DNA of 64,000 bases from Lathyrus oleraceus (taxonomy: Eukaryota > Streptophyta > Magnoliopsida > Fabales > Fabaceae), in assembly GCF_024323335.1 (NCBI RefSeq), contig NC_066583.1:13916665-13980664 (forward strand), in the 5' to 3' direction. Shown piece after piece: positions 32,269-44,100 of this stretch. Both the position numbers and the translations under genes were made by a program. Under the pieces are notes generated by a model. It had not been told where the DNA came from. It saw only the letters and a list, made by a program, of their open reading frames with translations, and searched no databases. Numbering within the stretch: the stretch's first letter is position 1; every line of letters begins with the position of its first letter.

Positions 32269-33369
32269 ATGGCTCCTCCAAGAAACGGAAAGGCTCTTGT
32301 GTCAGCATCAAGTAGTGAAGAGGAAGAGATGCAAATGGAAACAGCAAAGAAGAGAAGAATGGATTTCAAGGTCAGGGTCAGACATCTTCTCAAGGGTAAG
32401 TATGTGAACCTAAAATCCTTCATACCTATTACTTTCACCTTCCCTGAGTTGTTGAAATTTCAAGGGATGCATGAGTTTATCACTGATAATTGAAAAATTT
32501 ACCCTGATTTGGTAAAATCATTTTTGAACCATTTCACTTTGAACCTGGATGATAATGATAAACATATGCTGTTTGCTACTGTGAGAGACTGTGAGATTGA
32601 GACAGACCTAGGTATGCTGACTGCTTCTCTTAAGATTCCATATTCGGGATTTTTTCTCCGGAAAAGGGTTAACCATGTGGATGGCAAATGGGCTAAATAT
32701 GATAAAATGGAGTATTATTACTCAATCTATAGATTTCCAAGGGCTGTTGTTGTTTCGGGTCAGCGTACTTCTCGCACACTCTGTTATGCGAAGAATTTGT
32801 CAGTTGATGATCGGATGCTACATTATGTTATCTGTCATGTTTTGCTGCCAAAGGACTCAAATCTTTCTCAAATCAATGACTTGGAGATGGAGGTTATATT
32901 TGCTGTGAAGAACAAGATCAAAGTTAATTGGCTTCCAACTATGTTGTACCATCTCAAACAACAACTCACCCTAAAGACTAGGCTTCCCTATGGTCGTCTT
33001 ATTTCAAGAATTTTGGAATCTACCGACATGGAAATCGGAAGAGAACCGTTCACTGCAATGACCACAACCGCAAATGAGATCAACGGAGTTACAATCATGA
33101 AGAATACCAGCATAGTTCAATGCAACGACGGATCTTACAAATATGATGACGAGTCATCTTCATCCAACTTTCCTATCCCGGAGGGTGGCATTACAAACGA
33201 GTTCCTTTATACCACCATGATGAGCCAACACCGTGAAACTACCCGCGCTATCAAAAGCCTTCGTAACCTTGTGTTGAGTTCCCGTAACCTCCCCGTGGAT
33301 GATGATGAAGGTGACGCCGGTAGTGAAGCGGAAGGAGAGGATAGTGAGGACATGTCGGAAGAAGATTAA
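32269..33369 (+). pseudogene. SIRE 3' ORF (env-like position), one premature stop
   Basis: A single frame of about 366 codons from ATG 32269 (MAPPRNGKAL) interrupted by TGA 32491-32493, consistent with a TGG to TGA change. It starts with an acidic/basic low-complexity segment including KKRRMDFKVR, which could be a nuclear signal. It continues with a globular domain of the kind found in plant transposon-associated proteins (TDLGMLTASLKIPYSGFF), and ends in a strongly acidic tail (EAEGEDSEDMSEED). I see no signal peptide, transmembrane helix or fusion peptide, so the common label 'envelope-like' for this position is not supported here. Function unknown. Confidence 0.75.
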
Positions 33370-33593
33370 AGCACCATGTCTATTTGTGTTGTTGTTATGT
33401 TTTCTTATGTTTTTTAGTTCTAGGTTATGATTATGATGATGCTCGGTGTTATGTTTACCGTACTCTTAACCGCTTAATCCAATTATATTTATGTTATCAT
33501 GTGTGTTTGAATGCTTATTTAATGATCACATAATGCTTGGATGCGTATATGTTTTCTCTTTTCCATAAGCTTTTTCCTTTTTGCTAATGCCAA

Positions 33594-33757
33594 AGGGGGA
33601 GAAGACTTGTTTCCCTAATATTCTCTCTATGCAGAATTTTTGTGTTATGCTTCTCATTTAGGGGAAGTTCTTGAACTTAGGGGGAGAATCAATTTAGAGA
33701 AACTTCACTCTTAAGCATCTCTCTCAAAATTGGTTGTCATCATCAAAAAGGGGGAGA
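33594..33757 (+). promoter_or_regulatory. Three AGGGGGAGA polypurine tracts, the last being the SIRE PPT
   Basis: AGGGGGAGA occurs at 33594-33602, 33679-33687 and 33749-33757. The third, preceded by AAAA, abuts the 3' LTR and should prime plus-strand synthesis. The upstream copies may act as extra primers. The intervening 33370-33593 is T-rich non-coding sequence. Confidence 0.8.
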
Positions 33758-33758
33758 T

Positions 33759-34929
33759 TGTAGAAGCATGCTTCAATCTAAAGAATTTTGATGAAGACAA
33801 CATGTATCAATGCAAAAAGATAAGAGCTTCAAGAGAATTCAAAGCATCAAGTTAATCAAGCCACTTATGCATAGCAACATTTGGTTCAAGCTTCATTATC
33901 AAGCCAACATTTTTGCAAATGTGTTGAATCACTTCTAAGGTATATCTAATTCACTCTTAAATTAGTATACAAGTGTTCAACAATCATGTTTTGCATTTCC
34001 ATATTTAACCTAACCATTTGTTAACATGTGAAATGAAAAACACATTTTTTCTTAAAATATTTTTCTGTGTTTCAACAGTGTTAACCGGTTAACCATATGG
34101 GTTAACCGGTTAACGGCCCTGTTTTTGAACTTCTCAAGTTAACGTTATATGCGTTAACCGGTTAACCCATTTGGTTAACCGGTTAACACTGTTCGTTTCA
34201 GTTTTTCTTGGCCTCTTTTCATGAAAAATATTTTCAAATACTTATACCTTTTCATTAATTTTTATGAAGAAAATTATACCTCTTTGAAAAGGTGTTTTGA
34301 TCAATATAAATTCTGGATTTTTTAAATGAAAATTGACCTCCAAGAACTTTCATAAAAACTCAAGATAATCACTCTTTCATATTTTCAATTTCTCATAAAA
34401 GTGTTCATAACCAATTTTTGAGAAGAAACTTTATTAAACGTTCTTGTTTCATCTCATTCCATTTCTTGTTGAACACTTATATATTATTCATTGAGTGAAT
34501 TATTTATCTAAGGAGAAGATCAATCAAGAGAAGATTGATAGTACTACACTTTATTCAAATCATCAAAGAAGATTTATTTCTGTTTGACTTGTGATCCAGG
34601 ATTATTGGACACAAGGGTTGGTGTTGCAAGAGGATTGTTCTTGCACACTTGATTATCTATAGGTTAGATAGTAAGCATCACCATTGGTGTGAGTAGGCTG
34701 TACAATAATTCTAACTATAGTGAAATCTCTTTCGAGTCGAAAGGGGAGTGGAGTACCTTCGGAGTGTGAAGGGAACCACTATAAATTCCGGTGTCTTTTT
34801 TACTTTCCGCAATTTATTTTTCAGCACTTAAACGAAAAATAACCAAGAACCGGAAACAAGATCGAAGAAATTTTTACCACCTAATTCACCCCCCCCCCCC
34901 CCCCCTCTTAGGCGCATCTACAACTTACA
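33759..34929 (+). repeat. SIRE 3' LTR (1,171 bp), uninterrupted
   Basis: TG...CA, with about 12 substitutions from the 5' LTR. Shows the pre-insertion sequence of the Ogre target. Includes the inverted repeat 34074-34193, TATA-like 34305-34312 and a C17 run at 34889-34905. Followed by TGCTA. Confidence 0.96.
34074..34193. promoter_or_regulatory. GTTAACCGGTTAAC inverted repeat in SIRE 3' LTR
   Basis: Arms 34074-34115 and 34152-34193, 42 nt each with a single mismatch, loop 36 nt. All four palindromes are perfect here, so the change in the 5' LTR (594) is a later mutation. Confidence 0.72.
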
Positions 34930-36888
34930 TGCTACCTATGTTATCATACAAAGGAATGAGAGAACTCTACCTAATGTTATCATACAAAGGGTTCTACCTA
35001 AAGGGTGCTACCTAAACGGAACAAGAGTCGACGAATGGAGCAAGGAGAAGAGTGGGGTAAAGGGTAGATGGCGATGCACGAAGCAATCGACTTACGGGTA
35101 GATGGCGATGCATGAAGCAATTGACTTACAAAAGAATGGAAGAATACGTGTTGGTTCTGTTAAGCTTTGAAAATGATTACTCGACGTTGGATCGAGCTTT
35201 TGATCTTGTTTTGAAATGGTTATCGGATGTTCATTTTATTTCTTGTGTTAACAGATGAATAAAGAATGAAAGAATAAATATTATACACTTCATGGGAGAG
35301 GGGTACATTTGTTATGAATAGGGATGGTCATGGCAATCGAACAATAATAGTATATGCCTCATACACCATACAAGTAGGCAACAGTTAATCAATCAAGTCA
35401 GATGAATAAACAAGTATATGATCAAGTCAAATAATCAAAGAATGAAATGAATGAGGCATTAAACAATGCATGAGAGGTATAGACATGTTAAACAATCAAA
35501 CAATAGAAGCATGGATGAAAGAAACAAGTATAAAAAATATCAGATGAATCAGATAGGTGAAACTATGCACACAAAGGATCACTGAATAATTTAATCGGGA
35601 AATGATGCAAGGATCAAATAAAATCAATGTGAAAGGCCTCTAATACATGGCATATGAGATGAACAAGGGAGGATCAAAAGATCTCTTCAATTGCCCTAAG
35701 CAATCCCTAAGTCAAACATCAATCATAGAAAAGTCAACTGTAAAGTCAAGTCAACTTAAAAATTATCAAATAAATAGTAAATTAATCAAGAAAATTATGA
35801 AAAATTAAACTAACTATGGTGGGGTCAGGACATCATCATCCCCCAAAAAGATTTTAAAAATAATGTGAATTAGTGTATAAATTAATTGAAATAAAACAGA
35901 AGTCAAATGAAAAGTAAACCAAGCAAACTAGATCAAAAATAAATCCAATATAAATTAAAAATGGGAAATAAAATTCCAAGAAAAGGTCAGTTTGACCATG
36001 AGACATTAGTCAACCCTCATCCCAAAAATCAGAAGTTAAAAATAATTCTAAGTCATGAAAATAAAATAAATGAAAAAATGTGTTAAAATGGACTATTTGA
36101 AACAAATAATTAAAATAAAATATTAACATTAAATAAAATATGAAAATAAAAATTAAATAAATTAAATAAAACATTAAAGAATGTAAAAAATATTTTTTGG
36201 GTATTTTAATGAATAAAGAAAATATTTTTATTAATTAAAATGAAAATAGAAAAATAAAATGAATTTAAAAAAAGGAATGGAAATAAAATGAATGATGTGA
36301 CGGAATTGGTAATGGGCCTGAACGTGGGAGGGGCGGATAGCAGATGGCAAGGAAGCCCACTCCAGCGGAATAAAGCCAGGCGTGACCAAAATACTGTACG
36401 TTTATTTTTAAAAAAAATTATGTAACTTCCATCAACTGGTCATTCTGTTAACTTAAGTTACTAAAGACAAAAACATATCCATCGGCCAGGATCAAAAGAA
36501 AACGCGGGATCGAAGGGTTACAAGCGTGACATGTATGGCTTCTTCATGCAAGCCCTAACCTCATGCAAAATGCAGCAAAAGAAACGCGAAAACGCAGCCA
36601 ATCTCGCTCATCTTCAAACCAACATTGCTCGCGCTATGGTTCACGAAATGGCAAGATGTAAAAACTAAAGTTCTAGTACAAAGCGAGTAGAACACAATGG
36701 TGCTTTGTTTCATTGAAAATAGTGGCTTGAACATGTAGAAAAGTGAACAACAATGGGGGCTCATGCACACGGATTCAACCGAAAATAATGTCACAAACTT
36801 AAAGTTAAAAGCAATGCCCCATGTTGAGGGCTTTGTAAGCATGCATAGCATATTATTTACATGGAAAATAAGCATGGAACAAGCATGG
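34930..36888 (-). repeat. Outer Ogre-like LTR, middle segment
   Basis: No gene. Continues the 35-bp repeat (34932 onward), then a 34-bp tandem duplication (35062-35095, 35096-35129), then A-rich sequence that would be T-rich on the element's strand. Ends with CATGG (36884-36888), the left target copy of the Tat element. Confidence 0.6.
35062..35129. repeat. 34-bp tandem duplication
   Basis: Two units beginning GGGTAGATGGCGATGCA, differing at two positions (C/T and C/T). Within the outer LTR segment. Confidence 0.9.
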
Positions 36889-38039
36889 TGTCGCTCCCCA
36901 GGATTTCCCGAATCCAGGTACAAACGCGAAGAAGAGTGGCGAGGAGAAAAGGATAGAGTCGCCAACTATGTACTTTTATCCCAAGAGGAGGGAAATGAGA
37001 TTTCTAGATCTAGAATGTGTGTTCTGAGCAAAACAGTTAGGATTATCTATTTATACCCTGTGTTAATTACCATGCTAATCCAAATTAAGCTTGGCTAATG
37101 GAAACTTAATAAGAAATGAGGTGTATGACCAATTTGGCAAGTGTGTGGTGCATGGAGAATTCATACGTGAACAGTGCACATGCATGGTTCAAAGTCACTT
37201 AAAATCATCCAAAGATCACAATGGCATTGGTATTTTTCATGTATGATCAATAGAATTTGAATTCTCCATTTTCCCTCCAAAATATACATTCATGGACAAA
37301 TGATCATGTGAGTTAATTTCATGCAATGCAATGTTTGATTTGAAAACTATTGGTCATGACAAGCATTTTGCAAAAAGAGTGACTCAATTTGGAGTTTTGT
37401 AGCCAAAGTTATGCCATGTTGAACTTCCATGGACACTTGGTGATCATTTGCTCATAACTTCTCAACCCTTCATCAGATGCTCATGATCTTGGACTTTTTG
37501 AAAAGAGGAGAGAAAGATCTTCAACTTTCATGTTCACCAAAATTTCATTTGAAGCTTATTTGATGTTGGAAAGTCAAGTTGAATGTGGATCAAAAACTTG
37601 CCATTTTTGGAAACTTGAAATTACAGGTCACTTTCCATTTTTGGAAACTTTTGATTTGACTTCAAAATCTTCAAGGTAGATGTTTGACATGATGAATAGG
37701 CCTTGTATGAACATGAATGAGATGCTTCCACTCACTTCCCCAACTCAAAGCCCTCAGTTGACTGTACAGTTGACTTGTATGGGCCTCAGATGACCTGAAA
37801 ATGCACTGATGAATTTAGGCCTCTACCACTTGGTAAAGTTGCTTCAAAATGAACCTTAGCTCATATAAGCTCTTTGGAATAATCATGTGGCCTTCATCTC
37901 AAGGAAAGACTTGCCCTTTTGCACTGAGGATTCTCTTGATGCCAATTCTGATGGACATGATACAATGCAATATGGAATGATATATGTCCTAAAAAATGAA
38001 TGAATGCATGAATGAGGAGGGAAAATTTGAGGTGCTACA
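36889..38039 (-). repeat. 3' LTR of Tat element
   Basis: 1,151 bp. On the element strand it starts TGTAGCACC at 38039 and ends GAGCGACA at 36889. A TATA box TATAAATAG lies at 37055-37047, about 160 nt before the LTR end, so R plus U5 would be about 130 nt. A PBS half-copy TGGCGACTC is at 36964-36956. Differs from 49167-50305 at about 14 positions plus one short block. Confidence 0.95.
36956..36964 (-). promoter_or_regulatory. PBS half-copy TGGCGACTC in Tat 3' LTR
   Basis: Element-strand TGGCGACTC whose first base (36964) is 75 nt from the LTR end (36889). The same is true at 49242-49234 in the 5' LTR and at 6527-6535 in Ogre. Confidence 0.7.
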
Positions 38040-38051
38040 ACTGCCCCTATT
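38040..38051 (-). promoter_or_regulatory. Polypurine tract of Tat element
   Basis: Element strand AATAGGGGCAGT directly before the 3' LTR, nearly the same as the Ogre tract. Confidence 0.75.
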
Positions 38052-38274
38052 CAATCAACTGGGAACCTGAACGGATGAGACCAACGGCTATCAGACTTTC
38101 AAGGTAAACAGGGATTAAATACCAAAAGAACCGTAAAATTTGCACTCTCCAGGCGATGAACCAAGGAAAGCGAGGCCATTTACCGATGGCTGCTTCAAAA
38201 CAAGAGGAAAAAGATGTTTACGGCTGGAACAAGACTAGACGTTTACCGACGACTCTACTGAGGAATTGATATTT

Positions 38275-39460
38275 ATCAAAGAAAGAAACCACGACCAGAC
38301 ATCTACCGATGAATGGGAAGAAAGAAACCACGACCAAACATCTACCGATGAATGGGAAGAAAGAAACCACGACCAGACATCTACCGATGAATGGGAAGAA
38401 AGAAACCACGACCACACATCTACCGACGAATGGGAACAAAGAAACCACGACCTGACATCTGCCGATGAATGGGAAGAAAGAAACCACGACCAGACATCTA
38501 CCGATGAATAGGAAGAAAGAAACCACGACCAGACATCTACCGATGAATGGGAAGAAAGAAACCACAACCAGACATCTGCCGATGAATGGGAAGAAAGAAA
38601 CCACGACCAGACATCTACCGATGAATGGGAAGAAAGAAACCACGACCAGACATCTACCGATGAATGGGAAGAAAGAAACCACGACCAGACATCTGCCGAT
38701 GAATGGGAAGAAAGAAACCACGACCAGACATCTACCGATAAATGGGAAGAAAGAAACCACGACCAAACATCTACCGATGAATGGGAAGAAAGAAACCACA
38801 ACCAGACATCTACCGATGAATGGGAAGAAAGAAACCACGACCAGACATCTACCGATGAATGGGAAGAAAGGAGCCACGACCAGACATCTACCGATGAATG
38901 GGAAGAAAGGAGCCACGACCAGACATCTACCGATGAATGGGAAGAAAGAAACCACAACCAGACATCTACCGATGAATGGGAAGAAAGGAGCCACGACCAG
39001 ACATCTACCGATGACTGGGAAGAAAGGAACCACGACCAGACATCTACCGATGAATGGGAATAAAGGAACCACGACCAGACATCTACCGATGAATGGGAAG
39101 AAAGAAACCACGACCAGACATCTACCGATGAATGGGAAGAAAGAAACCACGACCAGACATCTACCGATGAATGGGAAGAAAGAAACCACGACCAGACATC
39201 TACCGATGAATGGGAAGAAAGAAACCACGACCAGACATCTACCGATGAATGGGAATAAAGAAACCACGACCAGACATCTATCGATGAATGGGAAGAAAGA
39301 AACCACGACCAGACATCTACCGATGACTGGGAAGAAAGAAACCACGACCAGACATCTACCGATGAATGGGAAGAAAGAAACCACGACCAGACATCTACCG
39401 ATGAATGGGAAGAAAGGAACCACGACCAGACATCTACCGATGAATGGGAAGAAAACTCGA
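38275..39460 (-). repeat. 39-bp tandem repeat, about 30 units
   Basis: Units of 39 bp with the core GACCAGACATCTACCGATGA and GGGAAGAAAGAAACCAC (plus strand) and scattered substitutions. Because 39 is a multiple of three, several frames on both strands stay open, giving apparent proteins of 333 to 444 residues with a 13-residue period (for example FPFIGRCLVVVSF on the minus strand). The location in the 3' UTR of a gypsy element, with no start context or neighbouring coding signal, argues that these are not genes. Flanking sequence holds degenerate relatives of the unit. Confidence 0.96.
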
Positions 39461-40894
39461 TGTTGACCGACATCAAACAATGATGTTCAGAGACACCAAG
39501 GAAAGAACACACTCGGGTGTTCAGCACGACACTTACCGGTATCGCAAGGATGACATCTTCATACGTCAAAACAAGGCAGACACTTGCCGGGGACTACGCT
39601 GGGGAGAGAATCAAGCTTTCCTTTCACGGACGGGTGAGGAAATAAACCTCTCTGGGATTACTGATTCTGAATGCTGCCAAGAGCAACTGCTGCAAATGTG
39701 CCATACAGACGTTGACAAACGATCCGCCTCTACTGGGGATACGATCTAATCCGGTTTAACACATGTATGCATATGTTTGAGTTTTTATGGCGTAATGCTC
39801 CACACTTAACGGAAATGCTACGCAATTTGAGAATGCAAATGCAAATGATGATTACTATATGCAAGATGCAAAGGGAGGAAAACTCCTGCTGGGAAAGCAA
39901 ATGATCGCTTTGCTGAGCACACAATTCTGATTCGATCTTCCAACTCTGTGGGGAGACACAACAATTATGTTGCGGATACTTACTGATCTGACATTCTCGG
40001 AACGGCAGAAAAACCAACTCAACTGGGGAGTCACCTGCTGCGAAAACACCAACCACTCAACCATGCTGGGGAATAGCACTGCTGCTGGGAAAAGGATAAC
40101 CCTCACTGGGGACGACCTCCGCTGAACTCGACCTGCTTGGGGATTTCGCTGGGGAAAAACTACCACAGCACACCTCCGTTGGGGAAACAGCAACCTTCAG
40201 ACTTGCTGGGGAAATAACATTCTCAACCCTGCTAGGGGAAACAACAAACTCCAGGCCTGGCTGCTGAGGGAAACACCGATCTAGAAACTGCTGGGGAGAC
40301 AAATTCTGAACTTGCTTTAGACGACCCAACCTCTTACACTACTGGACAGTGTCGACACACCTTTGAACAGGCTTTGGCTTATCTACTTTAGCCAGCCATC
40401 AAAGATAGTAACCTGCAAAACAGCAAGACATACATGCCCTAGGGGGTCGTATGGACAAGATACACTCAAGTGTACTCAACATTCAAAATGATTTTCAAAT
40501 GTTTTATCTTTCTGCACGTCATTGTATAGCATTCATGTTTTTAGATGCAATGTTTATCAAAAATTTGGACGTTTTTTTTTTTGCAAACAAAACAGTAAAA
40601 TAAAAACAAGAGAGAAATTTGACTGAATAACGACTTTTATTGATTGAAAATGGCCTATAGAGGCAAATACATCAGGAAGCAATTCCTAGGAAGAGGTAAT
40701 TGCGCCAAAAAGGAAATAAACTATCCTATTGGCAATGTGAACACGGCATCCACTATTTTCCAATTCTGTTATGACTCGTATATCCTCAATTTCCCCCAAA
40801 TTCTGATTAGACCGATCACATCCTTCAAGATGGTAGACACTGAAACGCGATGAAGTACAAATAATTCATACTGTAGTCTTCGCTTTAATCCCTC
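39461..40894 (-). other. 3' UTR of Tat element with recurrent TCCCCAGC motifs
   Basis: No gene. At 39880-40330 the plus strand has a dozen GCTGGGGA-like words, that is TCCCCAGC on the element strand, often extended toward the complement of the PBS (for example TTCCCCAACGGAGG near 40180). The rest is A/T-rich with no feature I can name. Confidence 0.65.
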
Positions 40895-41100
40895 TTTTGC
40901 CTGGACCGCCTTTTCAGGTTTTCAATCCACCGGGATACCCATTTTTGCCTAAGCCGCCTTTGCAGGTTTTCGACTTACCGGGTATACATATTATTTTTAT
41001 TCTTTATCCCTAACTTTTTCCCGAACCTTTTTTTTCTTTTTCTTTCGGTTCGCCGGGATGCCCTTTTTTGCCTGGACTTTTTTTTTGTCCAGCGGGTCTC
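40895..41100 (-). repeat. Stem-loop repeat array after integrase stop (Tat)
   Basis: Reading the element strand from 41100 leftwards: CCCGCTGGAC, an A-rich loop, GTCCAGGCAAAAAAGGG; a middle unit with GGTTCGGG; then two units with TCGAAAACCTGCAAAGGCGG and TTGAAAACCTGAAAAGGCGG, each ending in CAGGCAAAA or TAGGCAAAAATGGG. The shared GAAAACCYGNAAAGGCGG followed by AGGCAAAAATG matches Ogre unit 16453-16495. Starts next to the integrase stop at 41102. Confidence 0.7.
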
Positions 41101-41101
41101 T

Positions 41102-44100
41102 TTATGCGAAGTATATTTTGACTACATCTGAATTAACAGGGGATGAAAAATCTTCACCATCCATAGTTGTAGGCATCAAGGCTCCACCAGAGAAAACCTT
41201 TTTAACAACATATGGACCTTCATAATTCGGAGTCCACTTGCCCCTGTTATCTGTACCGGGAGGAAGGATCCTCTTCAAAACCAAATCACCTATCTGATAG
41301 CTTCGAGGACGCACTTTCTGATCAAAGGCCTTCTTCATCCTTCTCTGATATAGTTGCCCATGGCACACAGCGGCCAATCGCTTTTCCTCAATAAGGCTCA
41401 ACTCATTGAACCTTGTCCGAATCCATTCAGCTTCGTCCAATTGGACATCCAACAAGACTCTTAGAGAAGGAATCTCCACTTCCAAAGGTAGGACTGCTTC
41501 CATACCATACACAAGGGAGTAAGGGGTTGCCCCGGTTGACGTACATACTGAGGTACGGTACCCATGCAAAGCGAAAGGCAACATCTCATGCCAATCCTTG
41601 TACGTCACAACCATCTTTTGCACAATCTTCTTAATGTTCTTATTTGCCGCCTCTACAGCACCATTCATCTTTGGCCTATAAGGAGAAGAATCGTGGTGTT
41701 CAATCTTAAAGTCTTTGCAAAGCTCTTTCATCATCTTATTATTGAGATTCGAACCATTATCGGTGATGATTCTCTCAGGAACCCCATAACAACAGATAAT
41801 TTCCTTCTTAATGAATCGGGCAACCACTTGCTTGGTAACATTGGCATAGGAAACTGCTTCCACCCACTTGGTAAAGTAATCGATCGCGACTAGGATGAAG
41901 CGATGTCCATTAGAAGCAGTAGGTTCAATCTTCCCAATCATATCAATGCCCCACATCGCGAATGACCAAGGAGAATTCATAACATTCAGAGGGTTTGGTG
42001 GTACATGCACTTTATCTACATAGATCTGACATTTGTGGCATTTCCGAGTGTATTTGAAACAGTCAGACTCCATGGTTATCCAATAATAATCGGCTCTTAA
42101 CAACTTCTTGGACATTGCATGACCACCAACATGGGTACCGAAAGATCTCTCATGTACTTCCTGCATTAACATGTTTGCTTCGTGTCTATCCACGCATCTG
42201 AGCAGAACCATGTCAAAGTTCCTCTTGTACAACACATCATCCTTGTTCAAGTAAAAGCTCCCAGCTAGCCTTCTCAATGTCTTCTTGTCATTCTTTGACG
42301 CTCCTTCAGGATACTCCTGCCTTTTGAGGAAATTCTTAATATCATAGAACCACGGCTTCTCATCAACAACAGACTCGGCTGCAAACACATACGCAGGCCT
42401 CTCGAGTCGATTTACTGCAACGTGTGGCACGTGATTATGCCAATGGACTTTAATCATGGAAGACAATGTGGCTAAGGCGTCGGCCATTTGATTTTCATCT
42501 CGGGGTACATAATACAACTTCACTGTCTTGAAGAAAGTCAGGATCCTTCTGGTGTAGTCTCTATAAGGAATCAAATGCGGCTGATGAGTATTCCAGTCTC
42601 CATTGACTTGGTTAATCACTAAAGCGGAATCTCCATAGATGTCCAGAGTTTTGATCCTGAGATCGATGGCTTCCTCAATCCCCATGATACAAGCCTCGTA
42701 CTCAGCTTCATTGTTGGTTACTTCAAAAATCAATCTGGCCGAAAAAGGTAAGTGTGCACCTTTAGGATTGATGAGTACTACCCTAACACCGTTTCCATTC
42801 ACATTAACCGCCCCATCAAACATCAGTGTCCACTTGTAATCAGGATCCGGTCCTTCCTCGACAAGAGGCTCTTCACAATCTTTCATCTTTAAGTACATGA
42901 TGTCTTCATCAGGGAATTCAAACATCATCGGCTGATAATCATCAATCGGTTGCTCGGCAAGGTAATCAGACAAAATACTACCTTTGATGGCCTTTTGCGA
43001 CGTGTACTAGATATCATACTCAGTTAGAATCATCTGCCAACGAGCCACTCGTCCGGTAAGAGCCGGCTTTTCAAAGATGTACTTTACCGGGTCCATCTTA
43101 GAAATCAACAAGGTAGTATGGTTCAACATATACTGTCTTAGTCGGCGAGCAGCCCATGCCAAAGCGCAGCAAGTTTTCTCGAGCTGCGAATATCTTATTT
43201 CACAGTCGGTAAACTTTTTGCTAAGGTAGTATATTGCATTTTCGACCAGACTCGTCATGTTGTCCCAGTACACACCCCATCGAATTCTCTGTTACTGAAA
43301 GGTACATTATCAGAGGCCTCCCAGGAACTGGAGGTATAAGAATTGGAGGTTTATGCAAATACTCTTTTATCTTATCAAAAGCTTTTTGACAATCATCGTT
43401 CCACCTGATTGCTTGATCTTTTCTTAGCAATTTGAATATCGGTTCGCACGCGGCTGTTAGGTGAGATACGAACCGTGCAATGTAGTTCAACCTCCCTAAA
43501 AACCCACGAACCTGCTTTTTCGTTCTTGGTTCAGGCATTTCTCGGATAGCTTTTACTTTCGCTGGATCAACCTCAATCCCTTTCTCACTGACAATGAAGC
43601 CTAACAGCTTCCCGGATCTCACCCCAAACGTACACTTGTTTGGATTCAGCCTCAGTTTGAACTTTCTCAACCTTTCAAACAACTTTTGCAAGTTTACCAA
43701 GTGCTCCTCTTCTGTCTGAGACTTCACAATCATATCATCCACGTACACTTCAATTTCTTTGTGCATCATGTCATGAAAGAGAGTCGTCATAGCCCTCTGG
43801 TAAGTAGCACCTACGTTCTTCAACCCAAATGGCATCAACTTGTAACAGAACGTGCCCTAAGGTGTAATGAATGTCGTCTTCTCCATGTCTTATGGTGCCA
43901 TCTTGATCTGATTATAGCCAGAAAATCCATCCATGAAAGAGAAAACCGAGGATTGAGCAGTGTTATCAACCAATACATCAATGTGAGGTAATGGGAAGTC
44001 ATCTTTTGGACTGGCTCTATTTAAATCTCGGTAATCGACACACATCCTGACTTTACCATCCTTCTTCGGCACGGGTACGATGTTGGCCACCCAAGGGGGA

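Larger units (their letters stand above)
179..34929 (+). mobile_element. SIRE/Maximus-type Ty1/copia retrotransposon, split by Ogre
   Basis: Complete but inactive copia element. It has TG...CA termini, a perfect 5-bp target duplication TGCTA (174-178 and 34930-34934), LTRs of about 1.17 kb, a methionine initiator-type primer site, gag, then pol in the order PR-INT-RT-RH, an extra 3' ORF and a polypurine tract. The INT-before-RT order identifies copia. The extra ORF after pol and the repeated AGGGGGAGA tracts point to the SIRE/Maximus lineage. Without the nested Ogre (981-26505, plus one copy of its 5-bp target duplication) the element is about 9.2 kb. Coding frames contain seven nonsense codons, at least one frameshift and a replaced integrase catalytic residue. 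Confidence 0.93.

Noticed and set aside
36763..37098. 111-residue plus-strand ORF
   Set aside because: Crosses the insertion border of the Tat element at 36889, so it is a chance fusion of two non-coding sequences.
38218..39569. Long minus-strand ORFs of 420 and 444 residues and a plus-strand ORF of 333 residues
   Set aside because: They are frames through the 39-bp tandem array; the period is a multiple of three, so stops are rare in several frames. Location and composition give no support for genes.
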